NCBI RefSeq assembly: GCF_000204055.1
Contig: NW_006768767.1
Span: 1,094,168 to 1,158,167 of the forward strand
Origin: Melampsora larici-populina 98AG31
Lineage: Eukaryota; Basidiomycota; Pucciniomycetes; Pucciniales; Melampsoraceae
Length of the DNA: 64,000 nt
Direction of reading: 5' to 3'
A model generated the notes under the pieces. The model saw only the letters and a program-made list of their open reading frames with translations, did no database searches and was not told the origin of the DNA. Shown piece by piece: positions 11,692-23,083 of this stretch; positions within the stretch are counted from its first letter, which is position 1, and each line of letters opens with the position of its first letter. Made by a program: the position numbers and the translations under genes.

Positions 11692-13511
11692 GTACATAAA
11701 TCATCTCAGTGCACGGAGTCACAGTAAGCCTATTGAATTTATCTACATTTCTCTAAGCATTTCAGCTGATGTGGCCTCTTGATAGGCCCATTTTTTGCCC
11801 ATATACAATCAATTCCTTTAATACCACCGAACATTTCTATGATCAACCCCATAACTCTTCATTTGAGGAATAATGATGCCATATCAGGACTTCATATCTC
11901 TTCTTTTCTTATCATATCTCTTACAATACTACATCATGAATGTTTCATATATGTATTCTGCAGATTTTTATACAATAGTTTCATGAAGTAAATAATCTTG
12001 TGATTTACTACAAATAAGCAGCTTTTGATATTGTGAATTGCTTTTTATAAATGTTTGAAAATCACATTTCCGTATCCCATCTTCAGGTCATGACGTACAG
12101 CACCCAAAGGTGACTGCCCTGTGCAAATCAGTAATGGTATCTTTATTTGCTCTGGACAAAGGGCTTGGATCTGCTCTGTCCAGAGATTAATTGAGTATGT
12201 GCAGCTTCAATGTGTTTGGTAGGAATATTGAGGAGTGGTCAGAGTATGTTTTCATATGGTGTAGGGCTATAAGGGTATATCTCTCTAGAAGGATATGGAT
12301 GTTTCCGTGATGAGTTTTTTACAATCAGGTCAGGTTTGGGAGCCATTGTTGAGATTCTCATTGACATATTGTTGTATTGTAAATGATGATTGTCCCTGTG
12401 GTCTTTCATTATAAATCATTCATGATTTCAACAAGTAAATCCCATTTTATGAAAGTTTGTCTGTACCCCATCTTCCCCACCACTTTGCTCAAGTTTTGCG
12501 CACAAAATCCATCAAGCTTTTCTGAAATGATTCTGACATTTGAGAGAACCCATTGGATCTCATCCAATCAAATTATGTGAAAACCTTGGAATAGGGGCTA
12601 AATTGAACAAGAAAAGTACGTAATTCAGATTCTTATCTAAATGGAATGTGACACAAATGTCTTCTTCTCACAGATCAGGAAAAAACTGAATACCTGAAGT
12701 GAACAAGAAAGGTAGAATAACTCAGATTTTTATCTTAGTGTAATGTGACACAACCTAAGACAAGAACATCAAGGTTAGATTGTGGTTTAGACAAAGGAAA
12801 ACTGTTATGAAGAAATTGGTCAACTTACTGTCTTCTTTTTGCAGATGAGGGAAAGAAGACAAGTAAAGGGCAGATAAGCATCATAATAGTTAATCAATCA
12901 CGGTAGATTGGGTACCAACATATTCTGCTGACGACATTTTAAATGCTTGTGTCAATCAAATCTCAACAATTTTGAAGTCAAATACATACCTGTGGTGACC
13001 ACCAAAGATAATCAATGTGTAGGTGCAATGTGCTATGTGTCTAACCTCGTCTTAGTGCCAGGGGGTAGCATTGACTTCAGAGTGATAAGATTTCTGAGAT
13101 AGACTGTTGAAAAATGGATTCCCAAGTGAAACATTTTTTTCAATTACACAGAAACCTAGCATTTTATTTGGAAATATCCTAACTGTCCCTTCTCCATCTT
13201 AGATGCTAGTACTACCATATCAAATGTGTAGGTAGCGCAGCTCTTGATACATCAAACAGTTGTTTACAAAGATATGTCCTTATATGCAATGTTTCATGCA
13301 CATCAATATACAAATAGAAACTTCTCACCAGGAGTAGATTAAAAGAAAGAAAGAAAGAATTGAACAGTGTATAAACTCAGGTGCTTGAATGGTGCTTGAG
13401 TGTTATAGATTTTACCCAAGGTGTGGTTGAGTGTTTGTTTTCTAGAAACATGGAAGGGATTCCCTTCATGAATCATTGATTTAATGTGTGGCTCCGCTGA
13501 ATTTCATCCTT
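11692..13511. other. Intergenic; small imperfect direct repeats
   Basis: No gene is supported. A segment of about 50 bases (near 12606-12656) recurs imperfectly 98 bases later (12704-12755), both ending in AATGTGACACAA. Sequence at 12475-12540 resembles 8236-8300. A short (AAGA)n tract lies near 13340. Confidence 0.4.
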
Positions 13512-14891
13512 CTAGATCTTCAAGTTATCCGTGTTTGACGAGTGTTGAGGGTTGACCAAACCTGACTTGTTCTCAGCACCTCCAAGTCTTTCCTTGCGAT
13601 ATTGTTTTGCAAATATTATAATATTGATTCTTTTGGATTCAGGAATCCTTTCTAAAGTTGCTTTAAGTTTAATTTGAAATTCTTCAACTGCCTCTTTTTG
13701 TTCTGGAGAAGTTAAGGTTTGAACAAATTCATCCCAACCACCTGGGTATTTCTCAGCCAGTGAAGTAGGATCCGAAACTTTCAAATTATCCATTTGAGTG
13801 ACGAAGATTTCTTTTAACTTCTTGGTCCCAGGGTCACCTATGAGTCTCTTGAAAAATGGATTCCATTGTTCAGGTTCTCCCTGACCAAATAAGTCTCCCA
13901 CAATGTGGTCTTGTTTACATGGATTAACCACGAGCTCCCAAGCGAGAAGTTTGAGGGCTTCAAACGGTTCAAAATGTTCTACGGCCAGGAAGTTTGAAAT
14001 CACACAAAGTTTCTGGTTAGCTAAATCTCCCTGGTTTCATTTTGGTACAAACACTTGACTACTCACCCAGATCTGAATCTTCTTCCAATGAATTTGTAAG
14101 TGGTGTCGAATTTCCAGGAATCATCTCCATCAGCCTTTTTGCTTTCTTTATATATCTCCAAAGGTCATCATTTTCAACCTCACCTGACAAATATATGCCT
14201 GTTTCACTGGTTTTCAGATTGCTAGCACCGTCTGCATCCGTCCGAAAGAATATGTTCAGACACAAAGTTAGAATCAAAACTAAAAAATTGTGGACATCCT
14301 AGATGTGAGGTAGGAAAGGATTTTTTTCTGACCTTTTTTTCTGAATATATTCAAGATGCAGCTTAACAAAAAACTTCCAACATCCTTCAATGAACGTTTG
14401 ATACTTTTTCCTAAATTTTTAATTTTGCCAAAAAGTCCTACTTTGGGTTTTGGTTTCGATGTCGGATATGGATGTAATGGATGAATAGTTTTCATTTCTA
14501 TACCTCTATCCCTACTATCAGGGCTAGAACGTGAATCCTTTGACCATTCTTCATCGGAAGGGACGCGGAAGTGTAGTATATCATTGCCACCTTTATGATT
14601 CATTGATTCTTGCTTCTCTAGCAACACTTGATCACATTTGATCTGATCTGGGTCACTATCACGAATAAAACGAGCAATGCTATTTGCCCGTCTGAGAGTA
14701 GGTCTTGATGAAAGTGTTCGTTTGATTAAAACTGGTGAATGATGACCATCTCTCAACGGGTCACTCGAAAAACCACATTGTGTTCGGCGAACTTCGGACC
14801 TCCTTGATATGGTAGACCTGGTAAAGATTCGGTTTAGAAAAAATATCATGCATATAACCAACATTCTGGAGCGATGTGAAGAACTGGACAT
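13512..14891 (-). CDS. Predicted secreted or membrane-anchored protein, 410 residues, unknown family
   Basis: Exons on the minus strand are 14891-14333, 14231-14067 and 14020-13512. Both introns are GT-AG, and the joined length of 1233 bases is exactly in frame. The start MSSSSHRSRMLVICMIFFLN carries a short hydrophobic core near residues 10-20 that could be a signal peptide or anchor. A basic, serine/arginine-rich region follows, including KPKVGLFGKIKNLGKSIKRS. The C-terminal third is helical and acidic/basic, with a TSPEQKEAVEEFQIKLKATL stretch. I recognise no domain. The ATG overlaps, on the opposite strand, the possible start of the decayed gene at 14890. TATATA at about 15106-15112 on the minus strand could be its promoter. 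An effector role is possible but unproven. Confidence 0.6.
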
Positions 14892-15584
14892 GGAGAGCCT
14901 CTGGAATCAATATTTTGAATTCTTCCAATCGAAGGGAATCTCCTCAGACAAGACTATGTATCATATATGTGACTTGATTAGGAAGTTAATGATATTGTCG
15001 TACATAAGTGTGATCGCATCGAACGTTGTCAATTTTGCTGAAGATGATTGGTCCACTCTTCTGCAGTCTTTCCGCACAGTCTTTGTAAAGAAAGGGGGGT
15101 TTTCTCCATATATACTGAGACTCTAACTGGTAAGAGATCAAGTTTCCAGTATAATTTCAAGGTTGACAAAATCACAAACATTAGAGAAAGGCTCTTTGAT
15201 GAGTGCATTGCCACAATCACTTCCGCTCCTCGTACATTCCTCCGAAACTATCGCGCGCCGAACTCAATTACATACGTCCTCCCACAAGTCTGACCTTCTG
15301 TTCCAACGTGGCGCAGTCGAACTGAGACTGCCGCTTGGAGGGAAATTCCTCGGGTTGTCATCATAGCCATCATTGGCGGGTGGTCCGATAGTGGACATAG
15401 GCTCCTTGGTGCGATTTACCTTGAGGATCTTCGGCAAGCCTGGTCACCAGTCCTGACACCCGGCTTCGAGGCGGTCTTCCTGTCTTCCGGCTTCAAGAGT
15501 GAGGCTGTGAGTACAATTCATCTGCCCAAGCTTTTTCAAGTTTGTCCTTAACAATCAGCTCGGCAGATTGCCGAGGAAACTTAG
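14890..15584 (+). pseudogene. Unrecognised gene, probably decayed
   Basis: A coding pattern runs 14890-15084, 15150-15506 and 15567-15584. The introns look normal: donor GTAAAG at 15085 with a CTAAC branch site at 15125, and donor GTGAGT at 15507 with acceptor CGGCAG at 15566. The frame is continuous except for one TGA at 15291-15293, inside otherwise protein-like sequence (TFLRNYRAPNSITYVLPQ before it, REIPRVVIIAIIGGWSDSG after it). I do not recognise the family. The first exon would need a promoter inside the opposite-strand gene, so the true start may lie further in (ATG 14956 is an alternative). I read it as a broken gene, perhaps by CGA to TGA. Confidence 0.4.
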
Positions 15585-16849
15585 GATAGCTTTTTCAACA
15601 ACTTGATTACATCATGTAACATATACTTTTCACGGCAAAGGAAAACTATAGCTCCACTTAGTAGCAGAAGATGAGTGTCACTTACCAGTATATCCTAGCT
15701 TTGAAAAAACGGGGAAATAGTCAAGAGAATAAGTTCAATTTTTAGTATCTTTGAGATAATCCCGCATCAAGTTGAACTACACTGGCCTTTCAGAGAGAAC
15801 AATCCCGATTTTGTGATCTTTTGGTTTCTCTTTCTGCTAGACAATTGCTATGAGTGTTCGCCAAACTTAGGGTTGGATTGCGGACTTTTTTCACCCTTTT
15901 TCACCGGCAAGGGGCAAACAGTGTTTTTTTCTACAGCTTTTTGCAAACCCAAAAACCTACAACCAGTGAGCTTTCCTCTTGTGCGGTGAAATGAGAAAAA
16001 TAGGTGTGGGGTGACATAGAGGTGAAAAAAATGCTTCACTGTCACGCCACTTCCTTATTCAAAGACCTAGTATTCACTTTGAAATATGTGTAAGGATACC
16101 AATTCTTTTACATCAGATCACAACAAATGTGAAACAATAAAGCGGCAAAGTCTTGATACTTTCCTCCTGGCATCTCACAGTGTAGTTCTTTACATAGTTG
16201 TTTCAATAGCACTCGTCAGGATTTGCCGCACTCGGTCAATGTAAGATTTGAATAAAGCAAAGCTATGTATGTACATCTCAAAGAATGGTCTATGGTACAA
16301 GATATGTTGCATGATCATACAATTTCATCCAAGAATGTGAAATTCAAGATTTGTAGAGAAAACTCATGCCGGGTATGTGAAGAGGGCGGGGCTTTCTCAA
16401 AGTTTGATGGATTGCGAAGATCATTGCAAAGCAGTCCTTTGCTGTAGATAGTTGTTTTTCAAGTTGTATCCAGCAAATCTCTCTGTGTTTGTGAAGGTCA
16501 AGCCAGGTTTCTACAGCATCACTTTTCTTGTATCTTATTGGTGCAATCATCAAAGACATCTAGCTCTTCGCCTTCAATTGCTTTTCTTTTACAACCTAGT
16601 CGGATGTCTGTTGACTCAATTCTTTTCTGAAGGTTTTAGAACAACTTCGTTACTTTGATTTCTTGTTTCCTGATGTTGTAAGAAACTGGTGTTCGAAACT
16701 CGATGTTGCTCCCGGATACGGAACCCATTCTTCCTCTTTTGTGTTGCTTTCCATGTATGCACATCATGTACATACTTGACCTGCTACGATCATGCGTTGA
16801 ACATATAGCATACCTTCTTTTTCTCGTATCTTTCTGCATTGAGCCAGTG
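15585..16849. other. Intergenic; no gene supported
   Basis: Only short open frames without coding character are present on either strand. The right edge is the target site of the MITE at 16850. Confidence 0.4.
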
Positions 16850-17129
16850 AGGACCCCGGAGAGCTCTTATTGAGGTGCATGATGTAAAAAAAATCCTACA
16901 CTACACACACTTGACCACAGTTTACATTCTTGAAAACTTGACCAAATCCCTTGCTCCTCCCTCAACAATGCCTGGCCAGGAGCAAAGCACTTTGTTAACT
17001 GTGAAATTCATACCTACACAATTGTGAAGAGTTTTTAACGCGGTGTACATAGATGCTGTGAAAACAGAGCAATTCACAGCAAACATAAGAAAATAATCAT
17101 GCACCTCTACAGGAGCTCTCCGGGGTCCT
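16850..17129. mobile_element. hAT-like MITE, 280 bp, with perfect 8-bp target duplication
   Basis: The flanks are identical: AGCCAGTG at 16842-16849 and at 17130-17137. The ends are inverted repeats of about 34 bp (AGGACCCCGGAGAGCTC, then GAGGTGCATGAT) with three mismatches. There is no coding capacity. The 8-bp duplication and short inverted ends fit the hAT superfamily. It lies 256 bases upstream of the alternative oxidase ATG. Confidence 0.85.
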
Positions 17130-17392
17130 AGCCAGTGTCATGAATGATGAATATGTTCCCAGAGATTGATGCTTTTGAACAATACTGTATGACAAACATA
17201 CCAGGACCGGCTGGCCTCGCCGGGACCTCAAGCGAAAGTGAAGATGTAGAGAGTCGAGTCAGAGTGGAGTGCGCGGTGCACATCTCGTTTCAAACCATCA
17301 ACTTGCCTTTTTCCATCATCCAAATATATTTTCTACACTTTTGACCGATTTCCAAGGATAATAACCCCAGAGAGTAGAGAACGGTAAAAGAA

Positions 17393-19434
17393 ATGTTCTC
17401 AACACTCATTCGACCTTCTTCTCGTCTCCTTCGACAATCTCGTGGTTTGATACTTCACAACTCAAGTCGACCTTTACATTTAACATATACTTCTCTTTCC
17501 AATCGCTTATTCATCTCAACTTCATCCGTAGCAAGTTCTGACCTGGATCAAAAGAATCAAGCTATCAACACTTCAGTCCATTTCAAAGGTTGGCTTGTCA
17601 ACCTTCTTGCTAATCTTTTTACATCTAATCTTCCCGAAACCTCAATTCTAACCTTTTATATGTATTCCCGATCACACACAGATTCACCCGCTTTTAAATC
17701 CTCTGCTCAGTCAACTGTCGATACCAAACCTGACCCATCTCGAGCGCATGAAGACTGGTGTTTATTTCATCCGGTTTACGAACCTGATGAATTAAAGCAA
17801 GTCAAGGTAAACAATAAAATTGAATTTCCATTTGACTTTTTAATCAAATCTACTATGAGGTGGCTTGGTCTGGATATATGCGCCCTCTTACAGCATATAG
17901 TCCTCCAGTGACTTGAGTAGTTTCGCTGATATATCGTTGTTATCCTGCCTTCGACTCGTGTTGGATTTCTACCTACATAGGTCGTTCGACATGAACCCAA
18001 AGATATCTCCGATCGAATTGTGGCTGGCTTAGTAAAACTTATCAGATTCGGGTTTGATACTGCTACTCGTTACAAACATCCGATCGAACACCAGGAAAAC
18101 AGCGGTAAAAGTTTGAGTGAGATGAGGAAAGCTGGTCTAGTGATGTGAGTGTCAAAACCTACATCATTGTGCCTCACGAGCTCCAGTTTTCATAGACATA
18201 TCATCAAAGGTTTCAAACTTCTCAGCGTGAAACCATTGATTACTTGATATGATGAACGCTGATTGACTTCGATCGCATTCTTTTCTCCTTTTACGATTCG
18301 CTAATCACACTCAGGACACCTCAACAATGGATGTAAGCCAGCATTTTGTTTTCATCCTTTGGAGTATCTGTTAACTTTTCGATCATCCTTCTCTAGGGCT
18401 AGAATCCTTTTTCTAGAAAGTATTGCTGGTGTTCCAGGAATGGTGGCAGCGATGTGTGAGTTGAATCCCGCTACAAAGACCGGTAGTGTTGTTTTGACAA
18501 GATTTCGATCTTTCTTTACGACACAGTGCGTCACTTTAAATCACTTCGAATGTCCGGTCGAGATGGTGGCTGGATCAGGACTCTGTTAGAAGAGGCTGAA
18601 AACGAAAGAGTATGTAGTTCTGTACTAAGAAATTTTTCGTCTCTAATTTGGTTGCTGATTGGTTTTACTATGGGTTAGATGCATCTTTTGACATTTATGA
18701 AGATCAGACAGCCTGGAATCATCTTTCGTGCCATGGTCTTGGGTGCTCAAGGGTACGTGCTGACGACAGACTAGAAGCATCATTGTGACTGTTTATATAC
18801 AAGACTGACCCATGATCAGATCCCTTACTTTGTTTGTCAACAGTGTCTTCGCCAACTTGTTCTTTCTTTCCTACATGGTCTCTCCACGCGCAGCTCACAG
18901 ATTTGTAGGCATACTAGAGGAGGAAGCGGTGGTGACTTACTCACTTGCCATCCGTGAACTTGAGACTGGGAGGTTACCTGAATGGCAAGTTCTTCACAAT
19001 CATCCTGGTACCAAGTCTGTCCCCCAAGCTGACAAATCAACCATACAATGCAGGGAAAATATGCCGGCTCCACAGATCGCAAAAGATTATTGGAGATTGC
19101 TACCTGATGCAAAGATGATCGATGTCTTGTATGCAGTCAGGGCCGATGAATCAAATCATCGTTTTGTGAACCATAGTTTGGCGAACATTGATGCGACTTG
19201 TTAGTAATCTCGTTTTCTTCAGATCACCCTTGGTTTTACTCATGCTTCGGTTCTCTTTGGTTTGGGTGTACGATAGCTATCAACCCATTTGCGATCAAAC
19301 AACCCGACGCAGTTATTCGTGGAACTATACCCGGCTTTGAACGTCAAGAATCAGAAGCCTGGGCCCGAAAAGTTGAAGATGAAGTGATTGCTGGTCGCAA
19401 ATCAGTTCAAGCACACAAGCCTTCTTCAGCTTGA
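17393..19434 (+). CDS. AOX1: Alternative oxidase, mitochondrial, 387 residues, ten exons
   Basis: Exons are 17393-17588, 17682-17806, 17981-18144, 18315-18332, 18397-18455, 18527-18609, 18679-18752, 18844-18984, 19054-19199 and 19277-19434; together 1164 bases in frame. The enzyme sits on the matrix side of the inner mitochondrial membrane, oxidises ubiquinol and reduces oxygen to water without pumping protons. The Ser/Arg-rich N-terminus fits a transit peptide. Di-iron ligands are visible in ILFLESIAG, LLEEAENERMH, GILEEEAVVTYS and RADESNHRFVNH. The eighth intron begins with GC (GCAAGT at 18985) and ends in CAG; only this junction restores the conserved LPEWENMPAPQIA. The fourth exon is just 18 bases. 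A broken copy of the 3' end lies at 24452-24604. The gene is intact and assignment is firm. Confidence 0.95.
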
Positions 19435-20556
19435 AAATCATCTCCTCTCTTCAACACAAACCGAATTCAATGTATTCTGCAGTCATACTTTTTGTCTTAT
19501 AATTTATCTTCTTGCTTATATTGTATTATTATCATTTGATTCCACCCTCAATATCTTTCACCTTGTTTATATATCTCTCTCTCAATGCATAATTAGTTAT
19601 CATCCCCACTCAGCATAGTTTTTAATATTTTATCTTGTTTACATACTTTTGATTATTTTTGTCTGATTTGAATTAGCTCGTCATGTGTTTTAGCATCACC
19701 ACTCTCATAGAATAAACGGATAGAATAGCAAGGTGTATGATATTTGGATGTTGTGCAATACTAAACCTTATCCCCATTCAATTATTGTCTGTGAGACTGC
19801 ACTGATTTGTCCAAGCTTTCTTTTCAGAGTACTGATGTGTTTTTGCAAGTCATGACCAAGGTATGATTGATGTTGATGTGAATGATACAAGGGTTGGTAT
19901 AATATTTCACTTCAATTTGAAGAATGGCTTTGTGGCAATGAGAAACAATGGTCTTCTTTCTGCAAGAGACAAGAGATATGTAGAAATTGACTACACCAAA
20001 AGAGATGCAGAAACAAAGAAGTAGGAAAGAGCAAACCGATTTGAAACTTTGCTCTTCCTTCAATCAAGAAATAAACATGGATGGCCAAAGAAAAAAATGA
20101 ATTATATTCAGGTCAATCATATGGTCAAACATTTGGTACAGTTGCATGAAAACTGAAAAGACCTGTAGTAGAGCTAAGAAAATGATTTGAAGATATGTAC
20201 ATAGCAAGCAAGGAAATATGATATTAACTAAAGCATTTGGAGAAAAACAGGGCTAATCAAAGTGAATGTGTCCAAAGAGACTCTTTGGACAGCTTTGTTT
20301 CTGTTATTTATTTGTATATTGCCTTGGTCCATCTTTTCATTGGCAAAAAGTAGCCATTACCCTTCATCAATACAAAGTCTGATCATCTGGAGCAAGGAAA
20401 GACATAGACTGTTTTTTGTGCATCAGGGACAAGGTCCAAGAATCTACCCTATTTTTACTCAAGTTAGGATTGGCCAGGTTTATTCAATTGGGTTTATCTG
20501 AAAATCAATGTGTGACATCTACTTATCTAGCAAGCTAAAAAGCTTCCCATCTGGCA
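19435..20556. other. AOX 3' flank and intergenic sequence
   Basis: The first part is the 3' UTR and flank of the alternative oxidase. About 107 bases of it (19687-19794) reappear at 24502-24604. No further gene is supported up to the repeat element at 20557. Confidence 0.45.
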
Positions 20557-21119
20557 AACTCAACTAGAGGCCCTTGCCAAAGGCCTGAGGCTTGAGGAAG
20601 GGACTTACTGCTAAGAAAAATTCAAGGCTGAGAAGTGGGCTGCATTGGCTCAAAAACCGGTACAATGGTTTATTTTATCTGTGGCTCAATAAACCCAGCT
20701 TGGTGTAAAACAAAAGAGGAATGGCAAAGAGCCATTACATGTGCTCAAGCTGCAAGCTCCTCCATATTCCTCTTGGAATTCCCCTAATATGATCAAAGAT
20801 TGGTCATTTTCACCTATTTCTGAGAAATACAGGCCCTAAGTGGGCTCACTGCTCAGAAATGTTGAAAGACTTATAGTTTATCACACAATGTCAGAAATTC
20901 AGGATCTGGATCAGAAGCTTGCAATGGTATCATATGAAATGGACCTTTTCCATGCTCATTGTATTTTGTATCAAGCATGGTTCATTTAGAAACAAAATGG
21001 AGAATTCAATGTAGCGGTTTTTGAGCCAATGCAGCTTACTTCTCAGGCAAGGATTCTATTTTCAGCGGCAATTCCCTTGCTCAAGCCGCAGGCCTTTGGT
21101 GAGGGACTTGGTCAAGTTT
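20557..21119. mobile_element. MITE family A, copy 1 (long imperfect inverted ends)
   Basis: The ends are inverted: CTTGCCAAAGGCCTGAGGCTTGAG at the left pairs with the inverse of CTCAAGCCGCAGGCCTTTGG at the right, followed on both sides by a TGAGAAGT...TTGGCTCAAAAACC block. The middle also aligns with copy 2 at 50597-51173 (GAGAA-TACAGGC and GGCTCAC-GCTCAGAAA). There is no coding sequence. The two copies are clearly diverged, so this family is old. Confidence 0.65.
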
Positions 21120-21696
21120 TCCCATATGGTCACATATGTTTTGGAAAACACCCAAAGCACCGTATTTGTCACATGTGGACTTTGGTAGGAATTTGGGCCA
21201 AAAGCTGACCACTTTTCCAGGACCTCAGGCTTCACTATACCTTTCCAGGGTCCTGATATGTGTTCAATAAACTCCATTGTAGTATATCATGTGCAATAGT
21301 CACTGAATTCCATCTACAACTCAAGAATCAATGTTAATGAGAGTAAATAAATACATATATCTAGATGACTATGAGGTCAAGAGATCATTCATATGCACCC
21401 TTTTTGAAGATTGATGAGACTTGCATGGGTTTGGTGTAGGTTTATCATCCATGAGTAACAATGCTCCAATCCTGCAGTAAAATAGATATATGTAAAGGAA
21501 AACAATGGTTGCAAACAATAGGTGCAGAAAATAAGGTGAAAACAATTGAGAGTGAACCATGGCTCCTTATCATTTAAACTTCTTTAAGAGGGAAGTGGCA
21601 ATAGATATTTTATTTTTCATAATTATCCTGCATTGATGTTGATCTATCTATCCCAGGATAATTAAGTGTCATGATTTATTCGGATCATTGTTTGTC
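21120..21696. other. Intergenic; no gene supported
   Basis: AT-rich sequence between the MITE and the 3' end of the next minus-strand gene. Nothing recognisable. Confidence 0.4.
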
Positions 21697-22410
21697 TCAT
21701 AATCTTGAGGAAGGCAAATGCTTTGATTCTGGATTCTTATCAATGATGTCTTCTAAGAAGTGGAGATTTTCGGGGGCAACCCATCCGCCACGGGCCATTT
21801 CTCTCCTCACTTGAAGTTTTTCCTTCTCACTGAGGTTGAGCTCTTTGAAGAATCTGTTTGCTATTTCCTTGAAACCAAATTCTGGAGATTTGTCATTCTC
21901 ATTGCTGAAGAGATGATCGAGCATGGGTCCAACATTTTCCAAATGCTTGTTGAATTCAAGTTTATCCTCGGGGCTCATCTCATTCACTGAATTGAGAATT
22001 CTCATTGCGTATCTTTCTGCTGATTTGACTAACGAGGAAGGTTTTTCGAATGTATGTGTCAACCAGGAAGGCAGATTTTGTTGTTCTGCGATGTTTTTTA
22101 GTGCTTTCTCAAACTCCGATAATTTTTCTACATCACCGGTCAAATGATTGTGACCCTCGGCAGTTCGTACCACTTTGTGGTTCTTGTCTACATAAACCTC
22201 TTCCAGCATTTTTGATGAAGGATATTCTGGGTGACCATTGTGGACCTCATAGATGACAGGTTTGTTGACATTGACATCTCCTTCCATTTCTCTGGCTACT
22301 GATTTGGCCACTGTCTCTTTGATATTAGGGTTGAGATGAGAGTGGCCTAGGTCGACCAATCCACAGGCAATCATAAGAGCGCAAGGGACAATGATACGGA
22401 TAGACTTCAT
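21697..22410 (-). CDS. Predicted secreted protein, 237 residues, unknown family
   Basis: A single exon from the ATG at 22410-22408 to the stop at 21699-21697. I chose this ATG rather than the upstream in-frame one because it opens directly onto a signal peptide (MKSIRIIVPCALMIACGLVD), and a TATA box lies 241 bases upstream. The mature part is charged and helical. It begins HSHLNPNIKE, has two segments rich in H/N/G (EVHNGHPEYPSS, TAEGHNHLTG), and a C-terminal half of amphipathic helices (MSPEDKLEFNKHLENVGPML). It has no cysteines after the signal region and no domain I recognise. A secreted role, possibly at the host interface, is inferred from the signal peptide only. Confidence 0.65.
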   Translation of the reverse strand: MKSIRIIVPCALMIACGLVDLGHSHLNPNIKETVAKSVAREMEGDVNVNKPVIYEVHNGHPEYPSSKMLEEVYVDKNHKVVRTAEGHNHLTGDVEKLSEFEKALKNIAEQQNLPSWLTHTFEKPSSLVKSAERYAMRILNSVNEMSPEDKLEFNKHLENVGPMLDHLFSNENDKSPEFGFKEIANRFFKELNLSEKEKLQVRREMARGGWVAPENLHFLEDIIDKNPESKHLPSSRL

Positions 22411-22650
22411 CTTCAGGTCAAAAATGCGTAATGTAGGTGAGTGTACTGGTGGTGTGAGACAAAGAGTAAAGCTCAGGCTTGTAAATTTAGGAAACACTGG
22501 GCAACAGATAGGCTGTATAACTGCCGAAGAATATAGCGTAAGGCAAAGGAGAACGGATGAATATCTCGAAAAGTTACTCGAGTCTAAGGATGAATGTAAA
22601 GGACAGTCAGAAAGCTGGTTGGGATGTGAAAGTCAAGAAGGACGGTCACC

Positions 22651-22657
22651 TTTTATA
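22651..22657 (-). promoter_or_regulatory. TATA box of the gene at 22410
   Basis: TATAAAA on the minus strand (within CGAATATAAAAGGTGACC), 241 bases upstream of the chosen ATG. It matches the arrangement at the secreted-protein gene at 10723. Confidence 0.55.
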
Positions 22658-22924
22658 TTCGGGTGCCGCTGGCGATTGCCGCGTCGCAGGATTGATCGGT
22701 ATGAGATGAAGATAACATCCTACGTAACCTCCTACGTTGCTTGAGAACTAGTAGGCCATATAAACGGCTTGAATTGATGCTCAGGAAGTCTGAACTATAC
22801 ATGGATTAAGACTCGAATACTGCGCCGCTGTACCTACCATAAGCCATGGCCCATCACACCATGTGCACACGTGGATGGTGAATGACGCGAGCCAAAAATC
22901 CAATTCGCACACAGCATCATCCAC

Positions 22925-23031
22925 AGTATCTCGACCAATCTCAGACTCCACTTCTGAAGGAGTGTGTAGACGGTCATGAGGGAATAAGGCTTGATACGTC
23001 GATAAGCTTACTACATCTCAAACTTTGCACA
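22925..23031 (+). repeat. Dispersed direct repeat, copy 1
   Basis: The block containing GTGTGTAGACGGTCATGA and GTCGATAAGCTTACTA recurs at 24089-24182 with small gaps. The two copies flank the foldback element at 23084-23846, suggesting a local duplication. Confidence 0.6.
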
Positions 23032-23083
23032 ATGGTATTCAAAACTACATATGTACGCGTACATAGTTGCCGCATTTTTTTTG

